Positions 25,709 through 35,164 of a stretch of DNA of 64,000 nucleotides are shown here, piece by piece. The position numbers were made by a program, and so were the translations under genes. Origin of the DNA: Paraburkholderia tropica (GTDB lineage: Bacteria; Pseudomonadota; Gammaproteobacteria; Burkholderiales; Burkholderiaceae); the NCBI RefSeq assembly GCF_900109265.1, contig NZ_FNZM01000021.1, forward strand, positions 62,001 to 126,000, read 5' to 3'. Every line of letters begins with the position of its first letter. Positions within the stretch are counted from its first letter, which is position 1. The notes beneath the pieces were generated by a model, which did not search any database, was not told the origin of the DNA, and saw only the letters and a program-made list of their open reading frames with translations.

Positions 25709-26589
25709 ATACGCTGACACCCGAGGTCGAATGGAACGTGGGCGCGCTGCTCGGCGAAGGCCCCGTGTGGGTGGAGCGCGAGCGCGCGCTGTATTTCGTC
25801 GATATCAAACGACGCCGCGTGCATCGCTATGTACCCGAAAGCGGCGAGCGCAGCAGTTGGGAGGCGCCCGCGCAAACCGGTTTCGTGCTGCCGCACGCGG
25901 ACGGCGGCTTTGTCTGCGGATTGCAGGGCGGGCTGCATCGCTTCACGCCGGAAAACGCGCGCTTCGTGTTGTGCGTGCCGGTTGAAAGCGGTCTGCCCGG
26001 CAACCGGCTCAACGACGCGCATGTCGATACCGAAGGGCGCCTGTGGTTCGGCTCGATGGACGACGCGGAACGGGAACCAACCGGCTCGCTCTGGCGCGTC
26101 GAGGGCGATCAGGCGCCGCGCGTGCACGACAGCGGCTACATCATCACGAACGGTCCCGCGATGAGTCCGGATTTTCGCACGCTGTATCATGTCGATTCGC
26201 TGCGCCGCGCCATTTATACATTCGACGTGGGCGATGACGGTGAACTCTCGTCGAGGCGGCTCTTTAGTACGCACGCGCCGCCGGGCGATCCCGATGGCTT
26301 TGTCGTCGATGCCGAAGGCTAGGTCTGGGTCGCGACGTTCGGCGGCGCGCGCATCGAACGCTACGCGCCGAATGGCATGAGCGTCGGGCACGTTGCCTTT
26401 CCCTGTTCGAACGTGACGAAACTCGCATTCGGCGGCGACGATCTGCGGACGGCTTATGTGACCACCGCGCGCAAAGGTCTGGACGAAGTGGCGCTCGCCC
26501 GCGAGCCGTTTGCGGGCGCGTTGTTTTCGTTCCGTGCGCCCGCCGCCGGCCAGAAGCAATCGCTATGCCGTATCGTTTGCCCCGATTAA
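25705..26589 (+). pseudogene. SMP-30/gluconolactonase-type lactonase interrupted by in-frame TAG
   Basis: The frame from the ATG at 25705 encodes an SMP-30/LRE lactonase of expected length 294, but codon 206 is TAG (26320-26322). Family similarity continues in the same frame after it (VWVATFGGARIERYAPNG, KLAFGGDDLRTAYVTTARKG) to the TGA ending at 26589, so a single substitution, not a frameshift, breaks it. The metal-site segments GEGPVW, NRLND, ITNGPAMS and GDPDGFVVDAEG all precede the stop, but the last propeller blades would be lost. Probable original role: xylonolactone hydrolysis next to XylB. It could be a recent mutation, a suppressed codon or a sequencing error. Confidence 0.88.
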
Positions 26590-26765
26590 ACAGCTCCGTG
26601 CGTGTGTTCGACGCAATAACGTTTTAAAACATTCATTCTCAACGCGAACTCGGGCATGCTCGCGTAAGTAGAACACCGCACACGCAGTCATCGTTCAATC
26701 ACCTTGCCGGTGCATAATGGCTTTACCGCCGATGCAGTCGATGGCCATCCGTCGAGGAGTCCGCC

Positions 26766-29700
26766 ATGCAAGCGAGGAACGAGGAATTCGTCGCCCATCT
26801 GCTCTCCGATGTTCTGGCATTCGCGAGAGCGCGATTGCCGGAACCCGCCTTTCAAACGGTTGAACCGTTCCTGCACCACTATTACGATTTCGTCGATGCC
26901 GAGGATTTGCGCAGCCGCAGCATCGCCGATCTCTATGGCGCGGCGATGGCGCACTGGCAAACGGCGCAGCGTTTCGTGCCCGGCTCCGAGCGCATGCGGG
27001 TCTATAACCCGATTCTCGAACAGCACGGCTGGCATTCCGATCACACGGTCATCGAAATCGTGAATGACGATATGCCGTTTCTGGTCGATTCGGTGTCGAT
27101 GGCCGTCAACAAGCTCGGGCTCGCGCTGCATTCGGCCATGCATCCGGTGTTTCGCGTCTGGCGAGGCAAGGAAGGCGGCATCGAGCGTATTGACGTCGGG
27201 GCGTCCGGCGCCGAAGACGGGCCGTCGCAACTCACGTCGTTTATTCATTTCGAAGTCGACCGCTGCGGCGATGCAGCAAAACTCGACGAATTGCGCCGCG
27301 ATATTGCCAAAGTGCTGGGCGATGTGCGCGCCGCCGTCGAGGATTGGCCGAAAATCGTCGAGGTGGCGCGCGAAACCATCAAAGGCATGAAGGCCCGGGA
27401 AACGAGCGCGGAAGAGCTCGAAGCCCGTGCGTTTCTCGAGTGGATGGTGGCCGACCATTTCACGTTTCTCGGTCAGCGCGACTATGCGCTCGTCGAGCAT
27501 GGCGACGGTTTCGGGTTGCGCGGCGTAGGCAATTCGGGTCTCGGTATTCTGCGCGAATCGTTGCGCACGCCCGACACCCCCGACATTACGCCGCTGCCGC
27601 CCGCCGCGGCGGACATCATCGCGGGCGCCTCGCCGATCTTTCTGACGAAAGCGAATTCGCGCGCAACGGTGCACCGGCCCGGTTATCTCGACTATGTCGG
27701 CGTGAAACTCGTTGGCGCGGACGGCAAGATTTGCGGCGAGCGCCGTTTCGTCGGTCTATATACCTCGACGGCGTATATGGTGCCCGCCGCCGACATTCCG
27801 ATCGTGCGCCGCAAGTGCGCGAATATCGTGCGCCGCGCGGGCTTTTTACCGAAAGGGCATCTCGGCAAATCGCTCGTGACCGTCCTCGAAACCTATCCGC
27901 GCGACGAACTGTTTCAGGCCACGGAAGACGAGCTTTACGATATCGCGCTTGGTGTATTGCGTTTGCAGGAGCATCAGCGCACGCGTCTGTTCGTGAGGCG
28001 CGATCGTTTCAATCGTTTCGTCTCCTGCCTCGTTTATGTCTCGCGCGATAAATACAATACCGATTTGCGCCGACGCATCGCCAATCTGCTCGCTTCGGCA
28101 TTCAACGGAATTTCCGTGGAATTTACGCCGCTGCTTTCCGAATCGGCCATTGCGCGTATTCATTTTGTCGTGCACGCCGAGCCCGGCACGATGCCCGATG
28201 TCGATACGCGTGAACTGGAAGCGCGGCTCGTGCAGGTCACGCGGCGTTGGCAAGACGATCTCGCCGATGCATTGCTCGACGCATTTGGCGAAGAGCAGGG
28301 CACGCGCTTGCTGCATCGTTACGGCGATTCGTTTCCCGCCGGTTATCGCGACGATTATCCGGCGCGCACGGCGGTCCGCGATATCGAATTGATCGAACGT
28401 GTGCAGGGCAGTGCGGGCATCGCCATGAATCTGTATCGGCCCATCGAATCCGGGCCGCGCGCGTTTCGTTTCAAGGTGTATTGCGCGGGCGAAGCGATTG
28501 CGCTCTCGCGCAGTTTGCCGATGCTCGAACATCTCGGCGTGCGCGTGGATGAAGAGCGGCCTTATGTGATTCAGGTGCCGGGCTGCGATCCCGCGTGGGT
28601 GCACGATTTCGGGCTCGAACTCGCCGACGATGCCGAATTCGATATCGAACGCGTGAAAGATCTGTTCGAGGACGCGTTCGAAGCCGTATGGAGTGCGCGC
28701 ATCGAGAATGACGATTTCAATCGCCTCGTTTTGCGCGCGTATCTGGGCGCACGCGAGGTGACGATATTGCGCGCCTACGCGAAATATCTGCGCCAGGTGG
28801 GCTCGACATTCAGCGACGCTTATATCGAACGCGCGCTAACGGGCAATCCGGCCATTGCGCGGCAACTGGTCGAATTGTTTATGGTGCGTTTCGATCCACA
28901 CGTAGAAGCGGCGCGCGAACAGCGCGCCGAACTTGCGCTCAAGGCCATTGAAACCGCGCTCGATCAGGTGCCGAATCTCGACGAGGATCGCATTCTCCGC
29001 CAGTTTCTCGGCGTGATCAACGCGACGGTCCGTACCAATTATTTCCGTCACGAGCCGAATGGCGCGCCGCGTCCATCGCTGTCGTTCAAGTTCGATCCGT
29101 CGAAAGTTCCCGGATTGCCCGAACCGAAACCGATGTTCGAAATCTGGGTGTATTCGCCGCGTGTGGAAGGCGTGCATTTACGCGGCGGACGCGTCGCGCG
29201 GGGCGGCCTGCGCTGGTCCGACCGTCGCGAGGATTTCCGCACGGAAGTGCTCGGCCTGATGAAAGCGCAGATGGTGAAGAACGTGGTGATCGTGCCGGTT
29301 GGTTCGAAGGGCGGCTTCGTCGTCAAGAATCCGCCGCCGCCCAGCGATCGCGAAGCGTGGATGCGCGAGGGCGTGGCCTGTTATCAGACCTTTTTGCGCG
29401 GCCTGCTCGATCTCACCGACAATCTCGTGAATAACGCCATCGTGCCGCCGCCCGATGTCGTGCGTCACGATCCGGACGATCCTTATCTCGTCGTCGCCGC
29501 CGACAAAGGCACGGCCACGTTTTCCGATTATGCGAACGCCATTTCCGCCGAATATGGTTTCTGGCTCGACGACGCTTTCGCGTCGGGCGGCTCGGTGGGC
29601 TACGACCACAAGAAAATGGCGATCACCGCGCGCGGCGCGTGGGAATCGGTCAAACGCCACTTCCGCGAAATGGGCGTGGATACGCAGACGAGCGACTTCA

Positions 29701-31607
29701 CCGTGGTCGGTGTCGGCGATATGTCGGGCGACGTATTCGGCAATGGCATGCTGCTGTCACCGCATATCAAGCTCGTGGCGGCATTCGATCATCGCCATGT
29801 GTTTCTCGATCCCGCGCCCGACCCGGCGCTGAGTTTCGCGGAGCGCAAGCGGCTCTTCGCACTGGAGCGATCGAGTTGGGCCGATTACGATACTGCCGCG
29901 ATTTCAGCGGGCGGCGGTATTTTTCCGCGCACCGTCAAGACGATTCCGCTTTCGCCCGCGGTGCGCGAGGTACTCGGTATCGAGGCAATTGCGCTGACGC
30001 CGAACGAACTCATTCGCGCGATTCTCCAGGCGCCGGTCGATCTGCTTTATAACGGCGGGATTGGCACGTATGTGAAAGCCGCGCGCGAAACGCACGCGCA
30101 AGTGGGCGACCGTGCCAACGACGCTGTGCGCGTGAACGGTTCGGATCTGCGTTGCAAGGTGGTGGGCGAGGGCGGCAATCTCGGCGTCACGCAACTCGGG
30201 CGCATTGAATTCGCGCAACGCGGCGGCCGTATCAATACGGACGCGATCGACAATTCAGCGGGCGTCGATTGTTCCGATCACGAAGTCAACATCAAGATTC
30301 TGCTCGGACTGGTGGTATCCGATGGTGAAATGACCACCCGGCAGCGCAATACGTTACTCGCGGAAATGACCGACGAAGTCGGCCTGCTCGTATTGAGCGA
30401 CAACTATTATCAAACTCAGTCGCTCTCGATTGCGGGCCGCTATGCAGTGCCGCTGCTCGATGCGGAAACGCGCGTGATGCGCTGGCTCGAACGCGCCGGG
30501 CGACTCAATCGCGTGATCGAATTCCTGCCGACCGATGAGGAAGTGGCCGAGCGCCAGGCGTCGAAACTCGGCCTCACGTCGCCCGAGCGCGCCGTGCTGC
30601 TCGCGTACAGCAAAATGTGGCTCTACGATGCGCTGCTCAATTCCGATGTCCCCGAAGATCCGCTCGTCGCGGCCTTGCTGATCGATTATTTTCCGAAGCC
30701 TTTGCAGCAGCGTTTCAGCGAACCGATGCAGCGGCATCCGTTGCGCCGCGAAATTCTCGCGACGCATCTGACCAATGCGCTTATCAATCGCGTGGGTTGC
30801 GCGTTCGTGCACCGACTCATGGAGGAGACCGACGCGCAGCCCGACGAAATCGTGCGCGCCTGCATCATGGCGCGCGATGTGTTCGATCTCGACGAGATCT
30901 GGCGCGCGATCGACGCGCTCGACAATCGCGTGCCCGACGATGTGCAGGCACGCATGTTCGTCGATATTGCGCGCTTGCTCGAACGCGCGGCGCTGTGGTT
31001 CCTGCGCCATCTGCAGGCGGGCGCGGTGGATCGCGACGGTGTGGGTTCGCTGCTGGCGCGCTGCCGTGATGCCGCTCAACGCCTCGCGCCGCAATTACCC
31101 GCGCTTTTGCCGGAAGCCGATCTCGAAGCGCTCTCGGTGCGCCAGGGCGAACTCGTGAACGCGGGCGTGGAGAGCACGCTCGCTCTGCGCGCAGCGAGCG
31201 GCGAAATTCCGGTGGCGCTGCTCGATATCGCCGAAGTGGCAGCGGCCTGCGGACGTCCGCTCGAACTGGTCGCGTCCGCATACTTCGCGCTCGGCACGCG
31301 GCTGAATTATGGCTGGATTAGCGAACGCGCGGCCACTTTGCCCACGCCCACGCATTGGGACACGATGGCGCGCGCGGCCGCGCTCGCCGAAGTGGCGCGG
31401 CTCAAGCGCGCGCTCACGACCAGCGCGCTCGCCCAGTCGCCCAACACGGCCGACGCCGAAGCGATCGTCGACGCATGGTGCGCGCAGCACGAAGCGGCGC
31501 TCGAACGCTATGGCCATCTGCTCGCCGAATTGCGTGCGTCGAGCAACGTGAGCCTCTCCGTGCTGCTGGTGATCGCGCGCGCGATGGCGGCGCTCGAACG
31601 TGCTTGA
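26766..31607 (+). CDS. NAD-specific glutamate dehydrogenase, large (GDH-180 type)
   Basis: A 1613-residue catabolic glutamate dehydrogenase (glutamate to 2-oxoglutarate plus ammonia with NAD), the very large class found in proteobacteria and actinobacteria. The long N-terminal regulatory region (about 1-700, with ACT-like segments such as FLVDSVSMAVNKLGL) is followed by the catalytic core (about 720-1240). The core has GGLRWSDRREDFRTEVLGLM, the lysine-bearing KAQMVKNVVIVPVGSKGGFV, VGVGDMSGDVFGNGML and GEGGNLGVTQLGR. A C-terminal helical region follows. GAGGAG precedes the ATG. It stands as a single gene converging on the esterase at 31625. Confidence 0.96.
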   Translation: MQARNEEFVAHLLSDVLAFARARLPEPAFQTVEPFLHHYYDFVDAEDLRSRSIADLYGAAMAHWQTAQRFVPGSERMRVYNPILEQHGWHSDHTVIEIVNDDMPFLVDSVSMAVNKLGLALHSAMHPVFRVWRGKEGGIERIDVGASGAEDGPSQLTSFIHFEVDRCGDAAKLDELRRDIAKVLGDVRAAVEDWPKIVEVARETIKGMKARETSAEELEARAFLEWMVADHFTFLGQRDYALVEHGDGFGLRGVGNSGLGILRESLRTPDTPDITPLPPAAADIIAGASPIFLTKANSRATVHRPGYLDYVGVKLVGADGKICGERRFVGLYTSTAYMVPAADIPIVRRKCANIVRRAGFLPKGHLGKSLVTVLETYPRDELFQATEDELYDIALGVLRLQEHQRTRLFVRRDRFNRFVSCLVYVSRDKYNTDLRRRIANLLASAFNGISVEFTPLLSESAIARIHFVVHAEPGTMPDVDTRELEARLVQVTRRWQDDLADALLDAFGEEQGTRLLHRYGDSFPAGYRDDYPARTAVRDIELIERVQGSAGIAMNLYRPIESGPRAFRFKVYCAGEAIALSRSLPMLEHLGVRVDEERPYVIQVPGCDPAWVHDFGLELADDAEFDIERVKDLFEDAFEAVWSARIENDDFNRLVLRAYLGAREVTILRAYAKYLRQVGSTFSDAYIERALTGNPAIARQLVELFMVRFDPHVEAAREQRAELALKAIETALDQVPNLDEDRILRQFLGVINATVRTNYFRHEPNGAPRPSLSFKFDPSKVPGLPEPKPMFEIWVYSPRVEGVHLRGGRVARGGLRWSDRREDFRTEVLGLMKAQMVKNVVIVPVGSKGGFVVKNPPPPSDREAWMREGVACYQTFLRGLLDLTDNLVNNAIVPPPDVVRHDPDDPYLVVAADKGTATFSDYANAISAEYGFWLDDAFASGGSVGYDHKKMAITARGAWESVKRHFREMGVDTQTSDFTVVGVGDMSGDVFGNGMLLSPHIKLVAAFDHRHVFLDPAPDPALSFAERKRLFALERSSWADYDTAAISAGGGIFPRTVKTIPLSPAVREVLGIEAIALTPNELIRAILQAPVDLLYNGGIGTYVKAARETHAQVGDRANDAVRVNGSDLRCKVVGEGGNLGVTQLGRIEFAQRGGRINTDAIDNSAGVDCSDHEVNIKILLGLVVSDGEMTTRQRNTLLAEMTDEVGLLVLSDNYYQTQSLSIAGRYAVPLLDAETRVMRWLERAGRLNRVIEFLPTDEEVAERQASKLGLTSPERAVLLAYSKMWLYDALLNSDVPEDPLVAALLIDYFPKPLQQRFSEPMQRHPLRREILATHLTNALINRVGCAFVHRLMEETDAQPDEIVRACIMARDVFDLDEIWRAIDALDNRVPDDVQARMFVDIARLLERAALWFLRHLQAGAVDRDGVGSLLARCRDAAQRLAPQLPALLPEADLEALSVRQGELVNAGVESTLALRAASGEIPVALLDIAEVAAACGRPLELVASAYFALGTRLNYGWISERAATLPTPTHWDTMARAAALAEVARLKRALTTSALAQSPNTADAEAIVDAWCAQHEAALERYGHLLAELRASSNVSLSVLLVIARAMAALERA

Positions 31608-31614
31608 ATGTGCC

Positions 31615-31636
31615 AGCGTGCCGATTACGGCACGCT
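31615..31636. terminator. Hairpin between convergent genes
   Basis: AGCGTGCCG (31615-31623) and CGGCACGCT (31628-31636) form a perfect 9-bp stem with an ATTA loop. It lies 8 nt after the glutamate dehydrogenase stop and overlaps the last codons of the opposite esterase gene. It could serve as a two-way terminator, but neither side has a strong T-run. Confidence 0.6.
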
Positions 31637-32617
31637 TCGCGCCGCGAGCGCCACGGCTTCGCTGATCGCAGCGGGCAGATACGACACGTGATTCTGCCCC
31701 GCGTAGATCTGCAAGTCGGCGTCGAAACCGAGCGCGGGCGTCGTGTGCAGGAGGTCCGCGAAGGTGCGTGCGTTGTCGAGCATCGCCGCGTGCGTCACGC
31801 GCTCGACGCGCGCGGGCGGCGCATTGGGCGCGAGTTTCTGTTCGTCGCCGCCGATGCGGATGGCGAGCGGAATGCGCGCTTGCGCGTGGTGCGAGTTTTT
31901 TCCCGCCGACGATTGCGCGCTCGCGCGAACATTCGCCAGCAACTCCGCGCCATTCCACCAGATCGACGGACTCGCCGCCATATATCGCGAGTATGCCTGC
32001 GGATGCGCGAGCGCATCGTTCAGCACGAAATAGCCACCGAGCGAATGCCCGAACAACATGCGGGCGCGCGGCGCAAGCTGCGTGCGGGCTTCGATGGCGC
32101 GCGGCAAGGTCTCGTTCACGAAGGTCTCGAACGCCTGCGCGCCGCCGGTGTCGAGCGGTTTGCCTTGCGCGTCGTTCGGCACGCCCCAGCCGTCGCGCGC
32201 CGGCGTGGTGAAGTCGCGAAAACGCTGGCTTTCATCGAAAAGGGCGTCGTTATCGGCGGCGATGGCGGCGATCGTCACCGGACCGATCAGCTTCGCCTGC
32301 AGGCGCGCCGCGCTTACGGCGAGCGCGAAGGTCGCGTTGCCGTCGAGCAGCACGAGCAAGGGCTGAGGGCGGCCTGAAACGGACGACGCGGGGTGATACA
32401 GCCAGATGCGATAGCGCGGCCCGTTCGGCGTGGCGTCGATCACGAACGATTCGGTGTCGGGAAGCAGGGCGTTTGCGTCGCCTGATAATTTAGCATCCGA
32501 ATTAGTTGTCGTGACAGCAGAAGCCGCATCCGGCGTTGCCGCCCACGCAGCCGCCGCCATCGACATTCCCGCGAAGACACACACCGTGCGTCGCACGAAA
32601 GCGCGTGAGGATTTCAT
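31625..32617 (-). CDS. Periplasmic alpha/beta-hydrolase, siderophore-esterase-like
   Basis: A 330-residue putative esterase of the Fes/IroE/PfeE type. The start at 32617 gives a signal peptide (MKSSRAFVRRTVCVFAGMSM to AWA, about residue 26) and has GGTGAG 7 nt upstream; an ATG five codons earlier overlaps the receptor stop. The nucleophile is Ser192 in FGHSLGG, the catalytic His sits in AGQNHVSYLP and the SIWWN block is typical of this group. It directly follows the TonB-dependent siderophore receptor in the same operon. It probably hydrolyses an ester-linked siderophore in the periplasm to release iron (inferred from fold, signal and context). Confidence 0.85.
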   Translation of the reverse strand: MKSSRAFVRRTVCVFAGMSMAAAAWAATPDAASAVTTTNSDAKLSGDANALLPDTESFVIDATPNGPRYRIWLYHPASSVSGRPQPLLVLLDGNATFALAVSAARLQAKLIGPVTIAAIAADNDALFDESQRFRDFTTPARDGWGVPNDAQGKPLDTGGAQAFETFVNETLPRAIEARTQLAPRARMLFGHSLGGYFVLNDALAHPQAYSRYMAASPSIWWNGAELLANVRASAQSSAGKNSHHAQARIPLAIRIGGDEQKLAPNAPPARVERVTHAAMLDNARTFADLLHTTPALGFDADLQIYAGQNHVSYLPAAISEAVALAARSVP

Positions 32618-32625
32618 CGTGAGAC

Positions 32626-35055
32626 TCACCATTGATAACGCGCCGTGCCAATCACTTCGCGACGTACGCCCCAGAAACATTGCGTCGCGCTCGCGCACGC
32701 CGCCACATATTGACGATCGAACAGATTCGACGCATTGAGCGCGAAACGCCAATTGCGCATTTCATAATGCAAGGCGAGATCGACGAGGGTGAATGAACCG
32801 ACCTTGAACGAATCGTCGGCGGCGCCATACGTGCTGCCGATATAACGCACGCCCGCGCCCATGCCGAGACCCTTGAACGTACCGCGATGCAGCGTGTAGT
32901 CGGCCCACAGCGAAGCGGTATTCTTTGGCACGGCGGCCGGCGTGTGACCCAGCGAACTATCGTTCGCGCTCGCCACATACGCACTCGTATAGCTGTATGC
33001 CGCGATCAGCGAAAGATCGCGCGTGATGTTCAAATGCGTTTCCAGTTCGACGCCACGGCTTTTCACCGCGCCGGTCTGCACGCGGTAATTCGCGTTGTTC
33101 GGATCGGGCGTCGACACGTTGGTTTGCTGAAGATCGTAGAGCGACAGCGTGGTGAAACTCGTCGTGCCCGGAATCTGATACTTCACGCCCACTTCGAATT
33201 GACGGCCCGTCGACGGCTTGAGCGAGCTGCCGTCCGCCGTCGTGCCCGACGTGACCGGCTGGAACGAGCGCGAGAAACTCGCGAACGGCGAAATGCCGTT
33301 GTCGAATGCGTAGAGCACGCCCGCGCGCCACGTGAATGCGCGATCGAATTGATACGACGACGTGTGCTTCACATATTCATTCGCGCTGGTGGACGCGTAA
33401 TCCTCGCGCGCGCCGAGCACGAACGACCATTTGCCGATCGTCATCTGATCCTGCACGTAGAGGCCGAGATCGTCGGTGCGCTGGCGCGTGTAGCTCGCGA
33501 GCTTGGGCGCGGTCAGCGACTGGCCGTAGATCGGATCGGTAATGTCGAGCGAGGGCGCCTTGCCCGACGAAAGACGGCGGTCGGACATCGTCATCTGATA
33601 GTCGAGACCCATGAGCACCGCATGACGCACGGGGCCGGTGTTGAAATCGGCTTCGAGCTGCGTGTCGGTCGAGAGCGCATCGAGATGCTCGAGCGAAGCC
33701 GTGGTCAGGCGATTGAGGTAGCGGTTGCTAGAGTTCGTGTAGCCGCTCGAATAGACCGTTTGATAATCGCTCCACATATGCGTGTAGCGCGCGTTCTGAC
33801 GCACCGTGAAGACGTCGTTGAAGCGGTGCGTGAACGCATAGCCGATGCTCGCCTGCTCGCGGCGGAAGTGATCGTAATCGGGTTCGCCGTCGTTGAAGCC
33901 GGTGCCGATCTGCCCATTGGGGTTATACGAAACCGTGCCGTAGCGCGGCAAAAAACCGTAATAGCCGTTGTTCGGATCGTATTGATAACTCGCGAGCAGC
34001 GTGAATTCCGTGTTCGCATCGGGACGCAACGTGAGCGAGGGCGCCACGTAAATGCGCTGCTCCTTCGTGCCGGAGACTTGCGTGTCCGCATCGCGCGCGA
34101 GACCGACGAAGCGATAGAGCACGCGCTTGTCCGCGTCGACCGCGCCGCCGAGATCGAACGCGCCTTCCCAGCGATTGTGCGTGCCCGCGCCGAGCATCAC
34201 TTCATTCACGTGATCGGCTTCGGGACGCTTGCTTTCGAGCACCACCACGCCGCCCGGATTCGCCTGACCATACAGAATCGAACTCGGTCCGCGCAGCACT
34301 TCGATACGCTGCAAACCGTATTGCTCGATCTGCGGCACCGCATACGAAAGACCGCGCCCGAGATTGAGGCCGTCGAGAAAATTCACGTACACGGCATTGC
34401 CGCCGAAGCCGCCGAAACCGCGCATCTGCAAACTGTCGTAGCGATCGCCGATACCGCGCGTTTCCGGCACGATACCCGCCGAATAACGCAGTGCCTGCGC
34501 GACCGACTGCACGTTCTGCTCGTCCATCTGCTTGCGCTCGATGATCGACACCGATTGCGGCGTGCGCGTGAGCGGCGTGGACGATTTGAGCGCCGCGCCG
34601 GCAACCGTCGGATCGTGCGCATCGGCTTCGCTTTGCGCGCGGATCGTCATCGCGGGCAGCGATGTTTCGGCGGCTACGTTCGCGTCGGTGCCGGGCGGTT
34701 CGGGATCGACTTCGAGCACGAAGGCCGCGTTCTGGCCGCGCACCGCGCGCAAACCCGTGCCGCGCAGGACCTGCGTGAGCGCGCCGGCTGCATCGGCGCG
34801 GCCCGTGAAGCCGGGCGACTGCTTGCCGGCGACGAGCGAACTCGCGTAAGCGAGCTGCACGCCGCTGGCTTCGGCGAAGCGGTTGAGCGCCGTGTTGAGG
34901 TCGGAAGGCGCGATGCGATAGTCGATACGCGCATCGCGTTGCGTGGATTGCGTCGCTTGAGCAGTTTGCTGGGCGAGCGCGGGCAACGAAGCGCCGAAGA
35001 GAGCGGCAGCCGCCGCACTGATCGCGAGTGGTCGAAGTGATGCTTGCGTGAACAA
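32626..35055 (-). CDS. TonB-dependent siderophore receptor with STN signalling domain
   Basis: An outer-membrane transducer of 809 residues. A signal peptide (MFTQASLRPLAISAAAAALF to ALA) is followed by the STN domain (about 45-110: DYRIAPSDLNTALNRFAEAS), the plug (about 150-280: TPLTRTPQSVSIIERKQMDE, LRGPSSILYGQANPGG) and a 22-strand barrel ending in TARYQW with terminal aromatic Trp. The STN domain means it signals to FecR when loaded, as FecA and FpvA do. The upstream genes encode the cognate sigma factor and FecR; the downstream gene encodes an esterase. The exact siderophore is unknown. Confidence 0.95.
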   Translation of the reverse strand: MFTQASLRPLAISAAAAALFGASLPALAQQTAQATQSTQRDARIDYRIAPSDLNTALNRFAEASGVQLAYASSLVAGKQSPGFTGRADAAGALTQVLRGTGLRAVRGQNAAFVLEVDPEPPGTDANVAAETSLPAMTIRAQSEADAHDPTVAGAALKSSTPLTRTPQSVSIIERKQMDEQNVQSVAQALRYSAGIVPETRGIGDRYDSLQMRGFGGFGGNAVYVNFLDGLNLGRGLSYAVPQIEQYGLQRIEVLRGPSSILYGQANPGGVVVLESKRPEADHVNEVMLGAGTHNRWEGAFDLGGAVDADKRVLYRFVGLARDADTQVSGTKEQRIYVAPSLTLRPDANTEFTLLASYQYDPNNGYYGFLPRYGTVSYNPNGQIGTGFNDGEPDYDHFRREQASIGYAFTHRFNDVFTVRQNARYTHMWSDYQTVYSSGYTNSSNRYLNRLTTASLEHLDALSTDTQLEADFNTGPVRHAVLMGLDYQMTMSDRRLSSGKAPSLDITDPIYGQSLTAPKLASYTRQRTDDLGLYVQDQMTIGKWSFVLGAREDYASTSANEYVKHTSSYQFDRAFTWRAGVLYAFDNGISPFASFSRSFQPVTSGTTADGSSLKPSTGRQFEVGVKYQIPGTTSFTTLSLYDLQQTNVSTPDPNNANYRVQTGAVKSRGVELETHLNITRDLSLIAAYSYTSAYVASANDSSLGHTPAAVPKNTASLWADYTLHRGTFKGLGMGAGVRYIGSTYGAADDSFKVGSFTLVDLALHYEMRNWRFALNASNLFDRQYVAACASATQCFWGVRREVIGTARYQW

Positions 35056-35164
35056 CGAAATTCCCCTGATTGTTTGGTCTTACTGAGGGAATAGACGTTG
35101 TGCGGAGAAAAAACCGGACGTCGCGCGCGAAATATTTTTGCGCGACGTGTTTATCGCGTGAGGC

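Noticed and set aside
26320..26322. TAG read as an unusual amino acid (pyrrolysine)
   Set aside because: No pyl genes or methanogen-like context; family position is an ordinary residue. A substitution or sequencing error is simpler.
32887..35040. A 717-codon + strand frame
   Set aside because: Antisense to the TonB receptor, which has signal peptide, STN, plug and barrel features.
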